Of a stretch of 64,000 nucleotides of DNA, positions 18,154 through 26,786 are shown one piece after another. The notes under the pieces are model-generated. The model was not told the origin of the DNA. It ran no database searches and saw nothing but the letters and a program-made list of their open reading frames with translations. Location of the stretch: contig CAYFOK010000011.1 of NCBI GenBank assembly GCA_964344685.1, forward strand, positions 51,005 to 115,004, in the 5' to 3' direction. How positions within the stretch are numbered: position 1 is the stretch's first letter; each line of letters starts with the position of its first letter. Source of the DNA: Scalindua sp964344685 (GTDB taxonomy: Bacteria; Planctomycetota; Brocadiia; Brocadiales; Scalinduaceae). A program made the translations under genes and the position numbers.

Positions 18154-19263
18154 TTGAATGATACTGATAATAACATAAAAATTGGAGCATATGTATACCC
18201 TGGCTGGCATGCGTGCCCCGAGCGGGATGGTAAATTCCCACAGGGTTGGAGTGAGTGGGATCTTGTGTTGAATGCTCCGGCACGTTTTCCAGAGCACAAC
18301 CAGCCTCGGCTGCCTGCTGACGGACCTTATGACGATTCAGTCCCCTCGACTGCACAGAAACAGGTCGGGCTTGCTCGTAAATACGGTGTAGACTTCTTTG
18401 TACATGGTTTCTTCTGGTCACGAGGAAAGCGTGTCTTTGAGGCTGCCCTGGATAACGGCTTCCTGGGAAAGGATGGTGGCGGTGATTTTCCATTCGCACT
18501 GATGTGGGCAAACCGTATGCCCCGCGGAATCCTTCCGGTAAAACACAAATCAGGTCATAACATTGATAAGGGCAGACTTGTATACACTGATCCGGATGAT
18601 TTCGTGGAGTTGATAAAGTTTCTTGAAGAAAGGTATTTTTCAAAGCCAGGCTACCTTCGCATAAACAAAATGCCAATGTTCTCCATATTTGACAGCACTT
18701 TTTTTCTACGCCAGTTGGGAGAAGGGCTTGCATCCCTGGCAATCTACAAAGCCAGGAACTATCTTATTAGAAAGGGATATCCCGGGCTTCATCTTATTGC
18801 GATAAATCCGGCCCCGGCTAAGATTGGTGAGTTCAAGAAGGTCGGTTTTGACAGTATCAGCCACTACGTCTGGCTTCCTGACTGGAAGGGCAAGTACCAG
18901 CAGGATTATGGCGAACTGGTAAAGAAGCGAAGCAGTGAATGGAAAGGATTTGCCGATAAATCCGGGCTTACATACTTTCCATCTGTATCACCAGGATGGG
19001 ATGCCACACCACGGGCTGCCGTAAAAGGCTATCACAAACCTGAGCGCTATCCCTGGTGGCCTGTTGTTGTAAACGAAGACCCCAAACTCTTTTCAGACTT
19101 TCTAGGCCGTGCAATCAAACACACAATGAAATTTAACAAGTTACAACTCTCCTTCATTGCATCATGGAACGAGTGGAGTGAAGGCCATTATCTGGAACCG
19201 GACAAGCGTTATGGTACCGCATGGCTGGAGGCAGTCAGAAAGGCGAAACAGGATGCCTACTGA
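18154..19263 (+). CDS. WbsX-type glycosyltransferase (GH99-like fold)
   Basis: Resembles the WbsX family of enzymes found in O-antigen and polysaccharide clusters, which share a fold with GH99 endo-mannosidases. Typical blocks are IGAYVYPGWHACPERDG near the start, LARKYGVDFFVHGFFW, FPFALMWANR and, at the C-terminus, FIASWNEWSEGHYLEPD. No signal peptide, so the protein is probably cytoplasmic. I prefer TTG 18154 as start because AGGAAA lies 7 bases upstream; TTG 18118 is an alternative. The stop overlaps the next gene's start, so it is coupled to a radical SAM protein. The substrate is unknown. Confidence 0.8.
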   Translation: MNDTDNNIKIGAYVYPGWHACPERDGKFPQGWSEWDLVLNAPARFPEHNQPRLPADGPYDDSVPSTAQKQVGLARKYGVDFFVHGFFWSRGKRVFEAALDNGFLGKDGGGDFPFALMWANRMPRGILPVKHKSGHNIDKGRLVYTDPDDFVELIKFLEERYFSKPGYLRINKMPMFSIFDSTFFLRQLGEGLASLAIYKARNYLIRKGYPGLHLIAINPAPAKIGEFKKVGFDSISHYVWLPDWKGKYQQDYGELVKKRSSEWKGFADKSGLTYFPSVSPGWDATPRAAVKGYHKPERYPWWPVVVNEDPKLFSDFLGRAIKHTMKFNKLQLSFIASWNEWSEGHYLEPDKRYGTAWLEAVRKAKQDAY

Positions 19264-20152
19264 CTGGACGTTTGTATCCGTAGACATGGAACTCACCAAC
19301 AAGTGTGGCAGTGAATGCCTCATGTGTCCGCGTGATGGCATAATCAGGCCAAAGGGAATGATGTCTGAAGACGTATTCAAAGTGGTTTCAGATAAACTCG
19401 TCAAGGAAGGAACCCTTATTACTTTTTCCGGAATGGGAGACCCTCTGTCACACCCAGGTGTTTTCGAGTGGATATCTGATATCCGGAATAGAAATGCTGA
19501 TGTGGGAATAGTTATAAATCCTGCATCGTTGAGCAAAAAGATATCACAAAAACTTATTAAGTCGCGGCCTAATTCCATCTCCCTCTCCTTCCCCAGTATA
19601 AAAAAAGAGATATTTGAGATACTCTGCCCAATGATATCTTTTGAAGACGCTTTGAAGCGGACAATGGAATTGATAAATCTATCCCGTGGTGCTGTAGGTT
19701 TACGGATAGCAGGTTTAGCGACTGAGATTAACAGCGATGAAACTGAAGAGTATGTCAGTTTCTGGAAAGAGAGGAATGCCAGAGCAGATATGACCATATG
19801 TCACGGACGCGGCGGTAACTTAAAGAAATCTGATATATATATACCAGAAACTTCCGGGTTGGAGCCGGAGCAGTGCGGCCTGTTTCAAATCCACACTTTT
19901 ATAACATGGGAAGCAGACGTGCTGGCATGTTGTCACGACCTGACTGGTGCTGCAAAAATCGGGAACCTGATCAGTGATGATGTATCTGTAATTGCAGAAA
20001 GGAAGGAGGATATTCTGAACAACTCTCTTTCTTTTTCAATCTGCGGGAAGTGCGACGAACCACTGAGACGATATCTTCCACTTCACGGCTCACCGCCTAA
20101 AAACAGGCAAGAGCGGGCTAGGTTTTTTCGCTCAATCAACCGGGGCAGGTAA
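19253..20152 (+). CDS. Radical SAM protein with C-terminal cysteines
   Basis: Radical SAM enzyme. The cluster motif CGSECLMC (CX3CX2C) is near the N-terminus after VDMELTNK, and a GMGDPL block follows. C-terminal cysteines (EQCGLFQIH, LACCHD, ICGKCDEPL) are arranged like a SPASM/twitch auxiliary cluster site. ATG 19253 is the likely start: it overlaps the WbsX stop and has AAAGGCG upstream; the longer open frame runs inside the neighbour. Translational coupling with a glycan enzyme suggests modification of a sugar or glycopeptide, but the reaction is not readable. Confidence 0.82.
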   Translation: MPTDWTFVSVDMELTNKCGSECLMCPRDGIIRPKGMMSEDVFKVVSDKLVKEGTLITFSGMGDPLSHPGVFEWISDIRNRNADVGIVINPASLSKKISQKLIKSRPNSISLSFPSIKKEIFEILCPMISFEDALKRTMELINLSRGAVGLRIAGLATEINSDETEEYVSFWKERNARADMTICHGRGGNLKKSDIYIPETSGLEPEQCGLFQIHTFITWEADVLACCHDLTGAAKIGNLISDDVSVIAERKEDILNNSLSFSICGKCDEPLRRYLPLHGSPPKNRQERARFFRSINRGR

Positions 20153-20175
20153 ATTACAAAACTCAAATAAGAGTA

Positions 20176-20697
20176 CTATTCATCCTTTTCTTCTTCCTCT
20201 TCATCTATATAAGTTCCAAACGGGCCGCGAGTGCCTGGAGCATAATCCGTGTCAATTTCTTTCTTACCGGGTGTACTGATCGTGACTTTTCCGTTTATAG
20301 ACTTAAAAGGAGATTGTGAAACCCCAAAACGGAATGAATTACCGAGTATCCTTGCTTTTTTATGCTTCTCTTTAGTATACATGTAAACCAGATGGAGAGG
20401 ACTAAGACCTTTTTGACTTACAAGAGGTTTCCCTTCCTGATCATAAAGTGTTACTGTCAGCTCCCTTTCCGGCGGTTCCCAGGATGCGTCTGCCTTTATA
20501 AAACCGGGATATTTCACAATAAAACGTATATCTCTCGGATATACATCAGTACCTCGCTTAAGAACACTGGGCAGATAAAATGAATGCTCTACAGTACCTG
20601 CCAGAACATTTTTCCGGCTAAATGTTGCAAAAATAACCACAATCGCAATACACAACAGTGCCATTAAACATGCTCTTCTGGCTGATAAGTAAACCAT
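20176..20697 (-). CDS. Hypothetical exported protein with acidic tail
   Basis: A 173-residue protein with an N-terminal hydrophobic segment (about 10-27, CLMALLCIAIVVIFATF) that is a signal peptide or anchor, a beta-rich body, and a tail of Glu/Asp (EEEEEKDE). I recognise no family. The body (YPRDIRFIVKYPGF, ELTVTLYDQEGKPL) looks like an extracytoplasmic beta-sandwich. It is convergent with the radical SAM gene and 24 bases from its end. Confidence 0.6.
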   Translation of the reverse strand: MVYLSARRACLMALLCIAIVVIFATFSRKNVLAGTVEHSFYLPSVLKRGTDVYPRDIRFIVKYPGFIKADASWEPPERELTVTLYDQEGKPLVSQKGLSPLHLVYMYTKEKHKKARILGNSFRFGVSQSPFKSINGKVTISTPGKKEIDTDYAPGTRGPFGTYIDEEEEEKDE

Positions 20698-21106
20698 TGC
20701 TCAAACCCCCATAATTGAGATAAACATTGCCACACTAATATGTTATGTCTGATAATTAATAACTGCTTTGATCCGGATGCTATACCACGAACAGATTACT
20801 CATCAAAATCTGTATAGCGTTGATTTAAACTTCGCAAAAAGTATACCCTGGTAATACACGCCGGAAAAAAATTAATTTTTGCAAATAAGAGAGAGGAGAC
20901 AATGAAACTTTGAACATTTATTTACATATTGACATTTTCCGTTGACATAACAAATTGAATTCTCTATGCTATCTCTCCGATTGTAGCTGAAAAAGATGTT
21001 TTTTCTGACATAAAGTATTGATTTACATAATTTTCTATTAAATTACGTTACCTGTTAAAGAGGTAATAAAGTATACGAAATAACATTTAAAAATGGAGGT
21101 ATAGAA
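20698..21106. other. Intergenic region upstream of aldolase
   Basis: No gene seen. It contains the promoter at 20942-20970 and a leader of about 130 bases before the aldolase gene. Confidence 0.5.
20942..20970 (+). promoter_or_regulatory. Strong sigma-70-like promoter
   Basis: TTGACA (20942-20947), exactly 17 bases, TATGCT (20965-20970). The -35 is perfect. It serves the aldolase gene at 21107 with a leader of about 130 bases. Another TTGACA lies about 13 bases upstream. Confidence 0.65.
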
Positions 21107-21895
21107 ATGGATTGGGGAATGAAAAATAGACTCTCTTCACTGATGGGGTCTGACGGCAAATGTATGTTTATGCCGATAGATCATGGCTATTTCCTGGGCC
21201 CCACAAATAGCCTGGAGAAGCCCGGTGAGACAATCAAGCCGATTATTGAATATTGTGATGCACTTTTTGTTACAAGAGGCGTTCTACGTGCTGCCATAAA
21301 CCCGGTTGACAGCAAACCGGTCATTCTTAGAGTATCCGGCGGTACCAGCGTGGTTGGAGGAGATCTTGCAAACGAAGGGATCACCACTTCCATAAGAGAC
21401 GCTATTAGACTCAATGTCGCAGGGGTAGGGCTGTCGGTCTTTATAGGCAGTGACTATGAGCGTCAGACACTTCTCAGTCTTGGAAAACTAGTGGACGAAT
21501 GTGAAGATTACGGCATTCCGGTCATGGCAGTTACGGCTGTTGGAAAAGAGCTGGAAAAACGAGATGCAAGATATCTGGCTTTGTGCTGCCGTATCGCTGC
21601 TGAGCTGGGCGCCAAGGTGGTTAAGACCTACTGGTGTGAGGAATTCGAAAAGGTTACGGAAGGCTGTCCTGTGCCAATTGTCATAGCAGGCGGGCCAAAG
21701 TTTGACACAGAACTTCCGGTGTTTGAGTTTGTTCATGACGGTATGACAAAAGGGGCTATCGGCGTTAATCTGGGAAGGAATATCTGGCAGCATAAGCACC
21801 CTGTTGCTATGGCAAAGGCCCTGCATGCCATCATCCACAAAGATGCAACCCCTCAGGAAGCCAACGACATATTCAATGAAACAAAAAATGGATAG
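21107..21895 (+). CDS. Class I aldolase, LsrF/DeoC-like
   Basis: TIM-barrel Schiff-base aldolase related to LsrF and archaeal ADH/fructose-bisphosphate aldolases. The N-terminal FMPIDHGYFLGP and central GGDLANEG blocks are typical, and Lys173 in VVKTYW is the likely Schiff-base lysine. VIAGGPKF and GVNLGRNIWQ form the phosphate-binding end. The length of 262 residues fits. None of the other lsr genes is nearby, so AI-2 degradation is not supported; a role in a sugar-phosphate or alternative aromatic pathway is possible. Ribosome site GGAGG lies before the ATG. Confidence 0.82.
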   Translation: MDWGMKNRLSSLMGSDGKCMFMPIDHGYFLGPTNSLEKPGETIKPIIEYCDALFVTRGVLRAAINPVDSKPVILRVSGGTSVVGGDLANEGITTSIRDAIRLNVAGVGLSVFIGSDYERQTLLSLGKLVDECEDYGIPVMAVTAVGKELEKRDARYLALCCRIAAELGAKVVKTYWCEEFEKVTEGCPVPIVIAGGPKFDTELPVFEFVHDGMTKGAIGVNLGRNIWQHKHPVAMAKALHAIIHKDATPQEANDIFNETKNG

Positions 21896-22108
21896 TGACC
21901 GGCAGCTTCCGGAGTTTGATAGAAGAGACAATCAAAAGTAATGTTATTAGCCTTGCAATTTTGATTTCTCAATATATAATTTTTACATACAATTTCCATG
22001 TTTTCAGCTGTAATTTCTGCAAAAAACAGCATTTAAACATAGTCATAGTTGGTTTGTTTAAAACAAGTTGCAGCGAAAGTTGTAATAAAAAGACATCTTG
22101 TAAACTGA

Positions 22109-22182
22109 GCGCCAGTAGCTCAGCTGGATAGAGCATCAGATTTCTAATCTGAGGGTCGGGGGTTCGAATCCTCCCTGGCGTA
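22109..22182 (+). tRNA. tRNA-Arg (UCU)
   Basis: Acceptor GCGCCAG (22109-22115) pairs with CTGGCGT (22175-22181; first pair G-T). D-arm GCTC/GAGC, anticodon stem TCAGA/TCTGA with TCT at 22143-22145, T-loop GTTCGAATC. Discriminator A at 22182. CCA is not encoded, unlike the other tRNAs here. Confidence 0.94.
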
Positions 22183-22202
22183 TAGTAATCAATTCTTAAT
22201 GT

Positions 22203-22280
22203 GGTGGGTGTAGCTCAGCTGGTTAGAGCACCAGGTTGTGGTCCTGGGAGTCGGGGGTTCGAATCCCCTCACTCACCCCA
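22203..22280 (+). tRNA. tRNA-His (GUG)
   Basis: Carries the extra G(-1) at 22203 facing C73 (22277), the histidine hallmark. Acceptor GTGGGTG (22204-22210) pairs with CACTCAC (22270-22276). Anticodon GTG at 22238-22240. CCA encoded at 22278-22280. It follows tRNA-Arg by 20 bases. Confidence 0.95.
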
Positions 22281-22404
22281 TATTTCATTTCAATTTACCC
22301 TTTTTCAATTCACCATCTACTGCTTTAGTGAGAAGTTTAGCTGTATCGTAAAACTGAAAGTAAGCATCAGAATGCACAGGTATATTACATGTGAGATTTG
22401 GCTT

Positions 22405-22414
22405 GGGGGGGGGG
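22405..22414 (+). repeat. G10 homopolymer tract
   Basis: Ten consecutive G in an AT-rich intergenic stretch, preceded by ATATTACATGTGAGATTTG. The preceding phrase recurs at 26768 (ATATTACATGTGAGATGTG). Such tracts slip readily in replication. Confidence 0.8.
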
Positions 22415-22532
22415 GACAAGGCATAAAGCCAAAAGAATCGCATAATAGCTGTACCAGAAAATGTAGGGTCATCAGTTAATCGAAAATAATATCCTCACTG
22501 TATTTTAAAATACCATACTGGTTAAGTGATGC

Positions 22533-22901
22533 CTACTGCAGTTTTTTCTCTACTTCATTGAGTATTTTTTCTTCAGTTAACTTAGACTTTTCAATGTATA
22601 CAAGCTTTGGATCTGTCTCCTTAAGACCTTTGTAATCATTTTGAGAAAAGGCACTAATAATTATTATTGGAATGTCCGCACACTCTGGCATTCCCTTTAG
22701 GTACAAGAAAAATGTATCACCCGTAACCATGTCCATAAGTATGTCCGTAATTATCAAATCAGGCTTTTCCTGCTCCACCTTTTCCATAGCTTCGTCTCCA
22801 TCATATGCACTTATAATATCGTAATCCTTATCCTCAAGCATTGCTTTATAAAGATCATGAAAATATGGTTCGTCTTCTACTATCAGTATTTTTTTAGCCA
22901 T
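22533..22901 (-). CDS. Single-domain response regulator
   Basis: A stand-alone receiver of 122 residues without an output domain. The acidic residues (VEDE), phosphoacceptor Asp53 (IITDILM), Ser in IIISAF and Lys in YIEKS are present. It follows the sensor kinase gene on the same strand (88-base gap), so it is the likely phosphorylation partner. With no output domain it may relay phosphate or bind a partner such as another kinase or a motility component. Confidence 0.88.
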   Translation of the reverse strand: MAKKILIVEDEPYFHDLYKAMLEDKDYDIISAYDGDEAMEKVEQEKPDLIITDILMDMVTGDTFFLYLKGMPECADIPIIIISAFSQNDYKGLKETDPKLVYIEKSKLTEEKILNEVEKKLQ

Positions 22902-22989
22902 TTATTTCATCCTTTTTTACAATAATTAACCTCTCAATCGTTAAATGCATTTGCATGTTTATCACCGTACTTAACAACCTATACTAATA

Positions 22990-24876
22990 TCAAGTACAAC
23001 TGCAAAACTCGTTACATAGAGGAACAGGTAAAGTAAACTTAAAAGTTGACCCCTTACCTTTTCCTTCACTTTCGACCCATATTTTACCATGATGTGCCTT
23101 TATAATCTTTTCACAGATAGAAAGACCTACACCAATACCCTGACTACTTGCTTTTCTCTGATAAAATCGTTCAAAAATCTGATTCTGATTGTTCTTTGGA
23201 AGGTCTATCCCAATTCCTGTGTCATTAATTGCTACCTCAATGTCATCATTCTTTCTCACCGCACTTACCGAAATCTCTCCTGATTCAGTGTATTTGATTG
23301 CGTTATCTATAAGGTTAGTAATGACTCTGGCAATCTGAGTTTTGTCCGCCAGAATCTCATGCAAATTGCTTGAAAATGTTGATGTAAGTAACAAGTTTTT
23401 CTTCTCTGCTATTAATCTTTGCCCATCAGTAACTTGATTTATTAATACCCTTAAAGACAAAAGTTCTTTTTCGTATTTTAAAGTACCCGATTCTATATCT
23501 GCTAAAGTCAATATGCTTTCTACAGTATTATTAAGCCTTATGATATTTTCTTTTATTATTTCTATAAAATGGTCTCCTTTGATATTATCTTTCCCTTCTT
23601 TCCTCGTCCTTTTAAGCCATATATCGAATGCCAGTCTTAGTTGAGATAATGGAGATTTTAGTTCATGAGATACGTCTTTAAATATATTCTCCTTTAATCT
23701 ATCTAGGTTTTTTAATTGGACATTACTCTCATTTAATTCCCTAAGTCTGCACATCATCAAATTGAAAGATTCACCTACCTCTTTTAATTCATCATTCCTT
23801 TTACCTATTAATATAGGTTGTTTTAAATTACCAGTTGCTACTCTACTGATACCACTTAATAAATTTCTCAAATCTAAACTTATATTACTGGAGATTACAA
23901 CTGCAATGGCAAATGTTAAAAAAAATGCTACACCTCCAGCTATTAAAGTTATATATTTAATTCTCTTTAACGGAAATAATGCGGTTTTAACATCTGTCTC
24001 TGACAGAATTATCCAATTCGTTTCTGGTACATACAGTGCTGTGCAAAAAGCCTTAACACCTCTGTAATTTTCACATATACCAGAAAACTCACCTCTGGTA
24101 GCCAGCACTTCCTCCACCTGCATCGAATCTATAATCTTCCCTGAACTGATTTCTCCAGTACAACTTAAACCTGCAATCATTAACTTATCACTGTTCACAA
24201 TATATATGTCACAATGCTTTTCCTTTTCAAAACCTTCTGTGCCAGATAGATTACTTAATCCCTCAAGCATGTCCTGAAGAATTGCACCATTCACCTTAGT
24301 TGTGATAACTCCAAGGGGTTTGTGGAAGAATTTATCTGTCAGGATTGAGGAAAATACTAATTGTATATCACTATTTGGAGTTTCAGAAGAGCTTAATGCA
24401 TCAGAAAAAAAAGAACCTCTTTGTTCTTGCAAAAGGAATGGGTTCTTGAAGTAGTCTTCGTGAGATTTGTTAATGCCAATTTGTCCTTGTGAGGTTGAAG
24501 CAACGACCTCACCCTTATGATCGAGAACCTCTATCTCAAGAATATCGGGGTCAAGGGTTTTCTTGTTTATTACTAAGTGATTGTTTAACTCGTCACTAAT
24601 TTGAGAATGATCAAGAGGCATATAAGATAACTGTTCAACACTATCTCTGATAAAACCATCCGAACTAAAATCTATAACCCTGAATCGTCTTTTTGACAAT
24701 AAAAGATTCAGTTTTTCATTAAGGCTATGCACCTTATACCGTAGTTGATCTAAAACGTCTTCTTTCACCCTGTTATGAGTATATTTATATACTATTGCTC
24801 CTGCTACGCCTGAAGGGACAAGCGAGACCAATAGAAATAAATAAAAGAGTTTTAAACCAAATCTTGTGAACTTCAT
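22990..24876 (-). CDS. Membrane sensor histidine kinase with periplasmic CACHE-like domain
   Basis: A 628-residue kinase. TM1 is about 9-30. A large periplasmic domain (about 31-305) resembles double-CACHE sensors. TM2 is about 306-328, then HAMP, then the H-box DVSHELKSPLSQ (His about 403). The catalytic domain shows NLIDNAIKYTESGEI, NDTGIGIDLP and GIGVGLSICEKI. It lies 10 bases after a haem-binding DUF3365 gene, so a haem protein in the periplasm probably supplies or modifies its signal. The receiver gene downstream completes the system. Confidence 0.88.
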   Translation of the reverse strand: MKFTRFGLKLFYLFLLVSLVPSGVAGAIVYKYTHNRVKEDVLDQLRYKVHSLNEKLNLLLSKRRFRVIDFSSDGFIRDSVEQLSYMPLDHSQISDELNNHLVINKKTLDPDILEIEVLDHKGEVVASTSQGQIGINKSHEDYFKNPFLLQEQRGSFFSDALSSSETPNSDIQLVFSSILTDKFFHKPLGVITTKVNGAILQDMLEGLSNLSGTEGFEKEKHCDIYIVNSDKLMIAGLSCTGEISSGKIIDSMQVEEVLATRGEFSGICENYRGVKAFCTALYVPETNWIILSETDVKTALFPLKRIKYITLIAGGVAFFLTFAIAVVISSNISLDLRNLLSGISRVATGNLKQPILIGKRNDELKEVGESFNLMMCRLRELNESNVQLKNLDRLKENIFKDVSHELKSPLSQLRLAFDIWLKRTRKEGKDNIKGDHFIEIIKENIIRLNNTVESILTLADIESGTLKYEKELLSLRVLINQVTDGQRLIAEKKNLLLTSTFSSNLHEILADKTQIARVITNLIDNAIKYTESGEISVSAVRKNDDIEVAINDTGIGIDLPKNNQNQIFERFYQRKASSQGIGVGLSICEKIIKAHHGKIWVESEGKGKGSTFKFTLPVPLCNEFCSCT

Positions 24877-24886
24877 CTCATAAAAC

Positions 24887-25597
24887 CTAACCCTCAGTTA
24901 TTGGAATAACGATACTGATACCGCCACGCAACTCTCCCTCTTTATACCCAAATGAATCGTCATACGGATATCTCATGCTTAGAAACTGCATTATTTCCAT
25001 CCGAATTTGATCCTTTTTGCCATGGCATTGTAAACAAGCCTTTTCAACATAGATTGGTTTCATATATCTATAAATTTTCTTACTCCCTTTTTGTATAACT
25101 TCACCGTATCCAACATTTTTTGTATACTTTCCTGACTTAAATAATTTTAAAGTCTTTTCTTCCCATTCATCAGCCTTATTGTTAGGATTCCTAACTCTAA
25201 GGCTTGTTTGTTTCATTCTGTATCCAGTCGTCAGACTAAAGTCATTGGCGACCTCTGAACCCACCTTGGCAGGGACAAAATCTTTGAAGATATAGTTTCC
25301 TGTTAGCGGGTCTCTATTGATAAGTTCCTGATTCTTTGCGATCACATTTCTGACGGTTATCAACAATTCTGCAAGCTTTTCCGCTGTGTGTGAACATTTC
25401 ATATAATCATTATTTATGGTTTCAGGCATTACATCTTTTTCGTATGAGGGTAAATCATTTTTGTTGAAATGATCATATTTGTCTGGAAGATCGATATCAC
25501 TCTGATCAGCAAAATTAATAGAAACATTAAAGCAACATATTAAAATCATTAAAACAATAACTAAAGAAAGTCCTGTTTTATGAAATCTATAACGCAT
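24887..25597 (-). CDS. DUF3365 (Tll0287-like) haem-binding periplasmic protein
   Basis: An exported protein with an N-terminal hydrophobic segment (about 10-28) and one c-type haem motif CLQCH at 188-192. The blocks AEKLAELLITVRNV, YRMKQTSLRVRNPNNKADEWE and RGGISIVIPI are typical of the DUF3365/Tll0287-like domain, a haem-PAS-like fold tied to redox or gas sensing and often fused to sensor kinases. Here it is a separate gene placed 10 bases before the kinase, equivalent to a split fusion. The length is 236 residues. Confidence 0.85.
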   Translation of the reverse strand: MRYRFHKTGLSLVIVLMILICCFNVSINFADQSDIDLPDKYDHFNKNDLPSYEKDVMPETINNDYMKCSHTAEKLAELLITVRNVIAKNQELINRDPLTGNYIFKDFVPAKVGSEVANDFSLTTGYRMKQTSLRVRNPNNKADEWEEKTLKLFKSGKYTKNVGYGEVIQKGSKKIYRYMKPIYVEKACLQCHGKKDQIRMEIMQFLSMRYPYDDSFGYKEGELRGGISIVIPITEG

Positions 25598-25687
25598 CGT
25601 ATTAAACTCCAGCGAAGGATACTTAGTTATAAATACTTATCAATTCTTTAAATTCAACGTAACGTAAACGTCTCTTCAAAACGGTTA

Positions 25688-26176
25688 TTATGTAATTTCA
25701 GTACGCATGTTAATAGACTTATCATGCATATAAGTACTAATTCTGAGAATATGGTCTTTGTCATCTTTGTTTAACTGCTGTATGGTCTCCATGATTTCAT
25801 CAGAAGGCAGATGCTTCATAGCATGTTGATAATGAATTTCTCCAGCAGAACGTTCTAGTTCAATAGCTTTATTAAAAGCGGATTCTCTTGAAGGAGGATT
25901 TTCTTTGAATTCATTTATTAACAAATATAACTTATTGTTTGTATCAATAAGCTTTTCCAGAGACGGAGCTAAAAGCTTAGAGGGAAATAGATCTACCGAT
26001 AAGAGCGTTTTTTTAGCGCTCTCAATTAAGGATGCATGATTTTTTTCTTCAATAACAAGTTTATTCCAGAAATCCGAATCATCAGGAAATGACGTGCTGA
26101 AAATCTCATAAATAGTAGACATATTCAGTTCAACTTTTATTGCTTCATCAATCAGTTCTAATAATTTCTTGTCCAT
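25688..26176 (-). CDS. Ferritin-like (rubrerythrin-type) di-iron protein
   Basis: A 162-residue four-helix protein. Di-iron ligands are suggested by Glu in AIKVELNMSTIYE, EEKNH (ExxH), ELERSAGEIHYQHA and KDDKDH. The pattern matches rubrerythrin-family ferritin-like domains; the rubredoxin domain is absent. It could act in peroxide reduction or iron handling. It lies 90 bases upstream of the DUF3365 gene on the same strand and may head that operon, which would link iron or oxidative stress to the sensor. Confidence 0.75.
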   Translation of the reverse strand: MDKKLLELIDEAIKVELNMSTIYEIFSTSFPDDSDFWNKLVIEEKNHASLIESAKKTLLSVDLFPSKLLAPSLEKLIDTNNKLYLLINEFKENPPSRESAFNKAIELERSAGEIHYQHAMKHLPSDEIMETIQQLNKDDKDHILRISTYMHDKSINMRTEIT

Positions 26177-26572
26177 TTTTATAACTATTTTAAATGGTTG
26201 TGGTCTTTATCAGTAATTGAGTAGTTTGTCTTACTCTATCCAATGTTTTTTGCTTCCTCCATATGTGATACTAACAACCCTTGCAACATTATATTTATAT
26301 TGATTACACGTTAACAATAACGACATTTAATATCATAATAGTCTCTCCTGTCAACACAAAATATCACGTAACTATTGACTATAGTGATTGTTAAATAAAT
26401 ATTCTGCTTTCAAGAATGTCTTATATCAGCCATATTAAATGTATTTCATCATATTAAAGGTAAACAAATATTACTTTAATTTATTGCTTACAAATAATTT
26501 ATATATTATTTCTATGAAATCTCCTTTAGACTAAAAACAATAATAATCAAATGGTTAATATAAGCCGCTTTC

Positions 26573-26632
26573 AAAGCCTGACACTGGAATTCATTAATGA
26601 GTATAATCCGATATCACACCGAGGCTTTTTTT
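26573..26632 (+). terminator. Terminator-like hairpin, possible end of a small RNA
   Basis: AAAGCCT (26573-26579) pairs with AGGCTTT (26622-26628), with seven T at 26626-26632. The 42-base loop contains the palindrome TTCATTAATGA. No plus-strand gene precedes it, so it may end an unannotated RNA. Confidence 0.35.
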
Positions 26633-26685
26633 CCGACTGGTAATTAGACATTATGTCTGGTTCAGATCACACTAGTAGTTAACTG

Positions 26686-26754
26686 ATGGGACAGATTTGT
26701 AAGGACTTGAAAAAGCACCCAGATGTGATTACGGGCGATGTGCTCTACCGTTGA
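26686..26754 (+). pseudogene. Possible IS transposase fragment
   Basis: A 22-codon open segment ending in ITGDVLYR. The segment KDLKKHPDVITGDVLYR resembles the region around the second catalytic Asp of IS4-like DDE transposases (TGDALYA pattern). Too short to be sure; flanks show nothing intact. Confidence 0.2.
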
Positions 26755-26786
26755 TACATAAAGGGATATTACATGTGAGATGTGAT

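Larger units (their letters stand above)
26177..26786. other. Intergenic stretch with hairpin and possible IS debris
   Basis: About 600 AT-rich bases without a convincing intact gene. It holds a terminator-like hairpin at 26573-26632 and a short in-frame segment resembling a transposase piece at 26686-26754. Confidence 0.5.

Noticed and set aside
22201..22479. 92-residue plus-strand frame
   Set aside because: Its first third is the tRNA-His gene, and the rest crosses the G10 tract.
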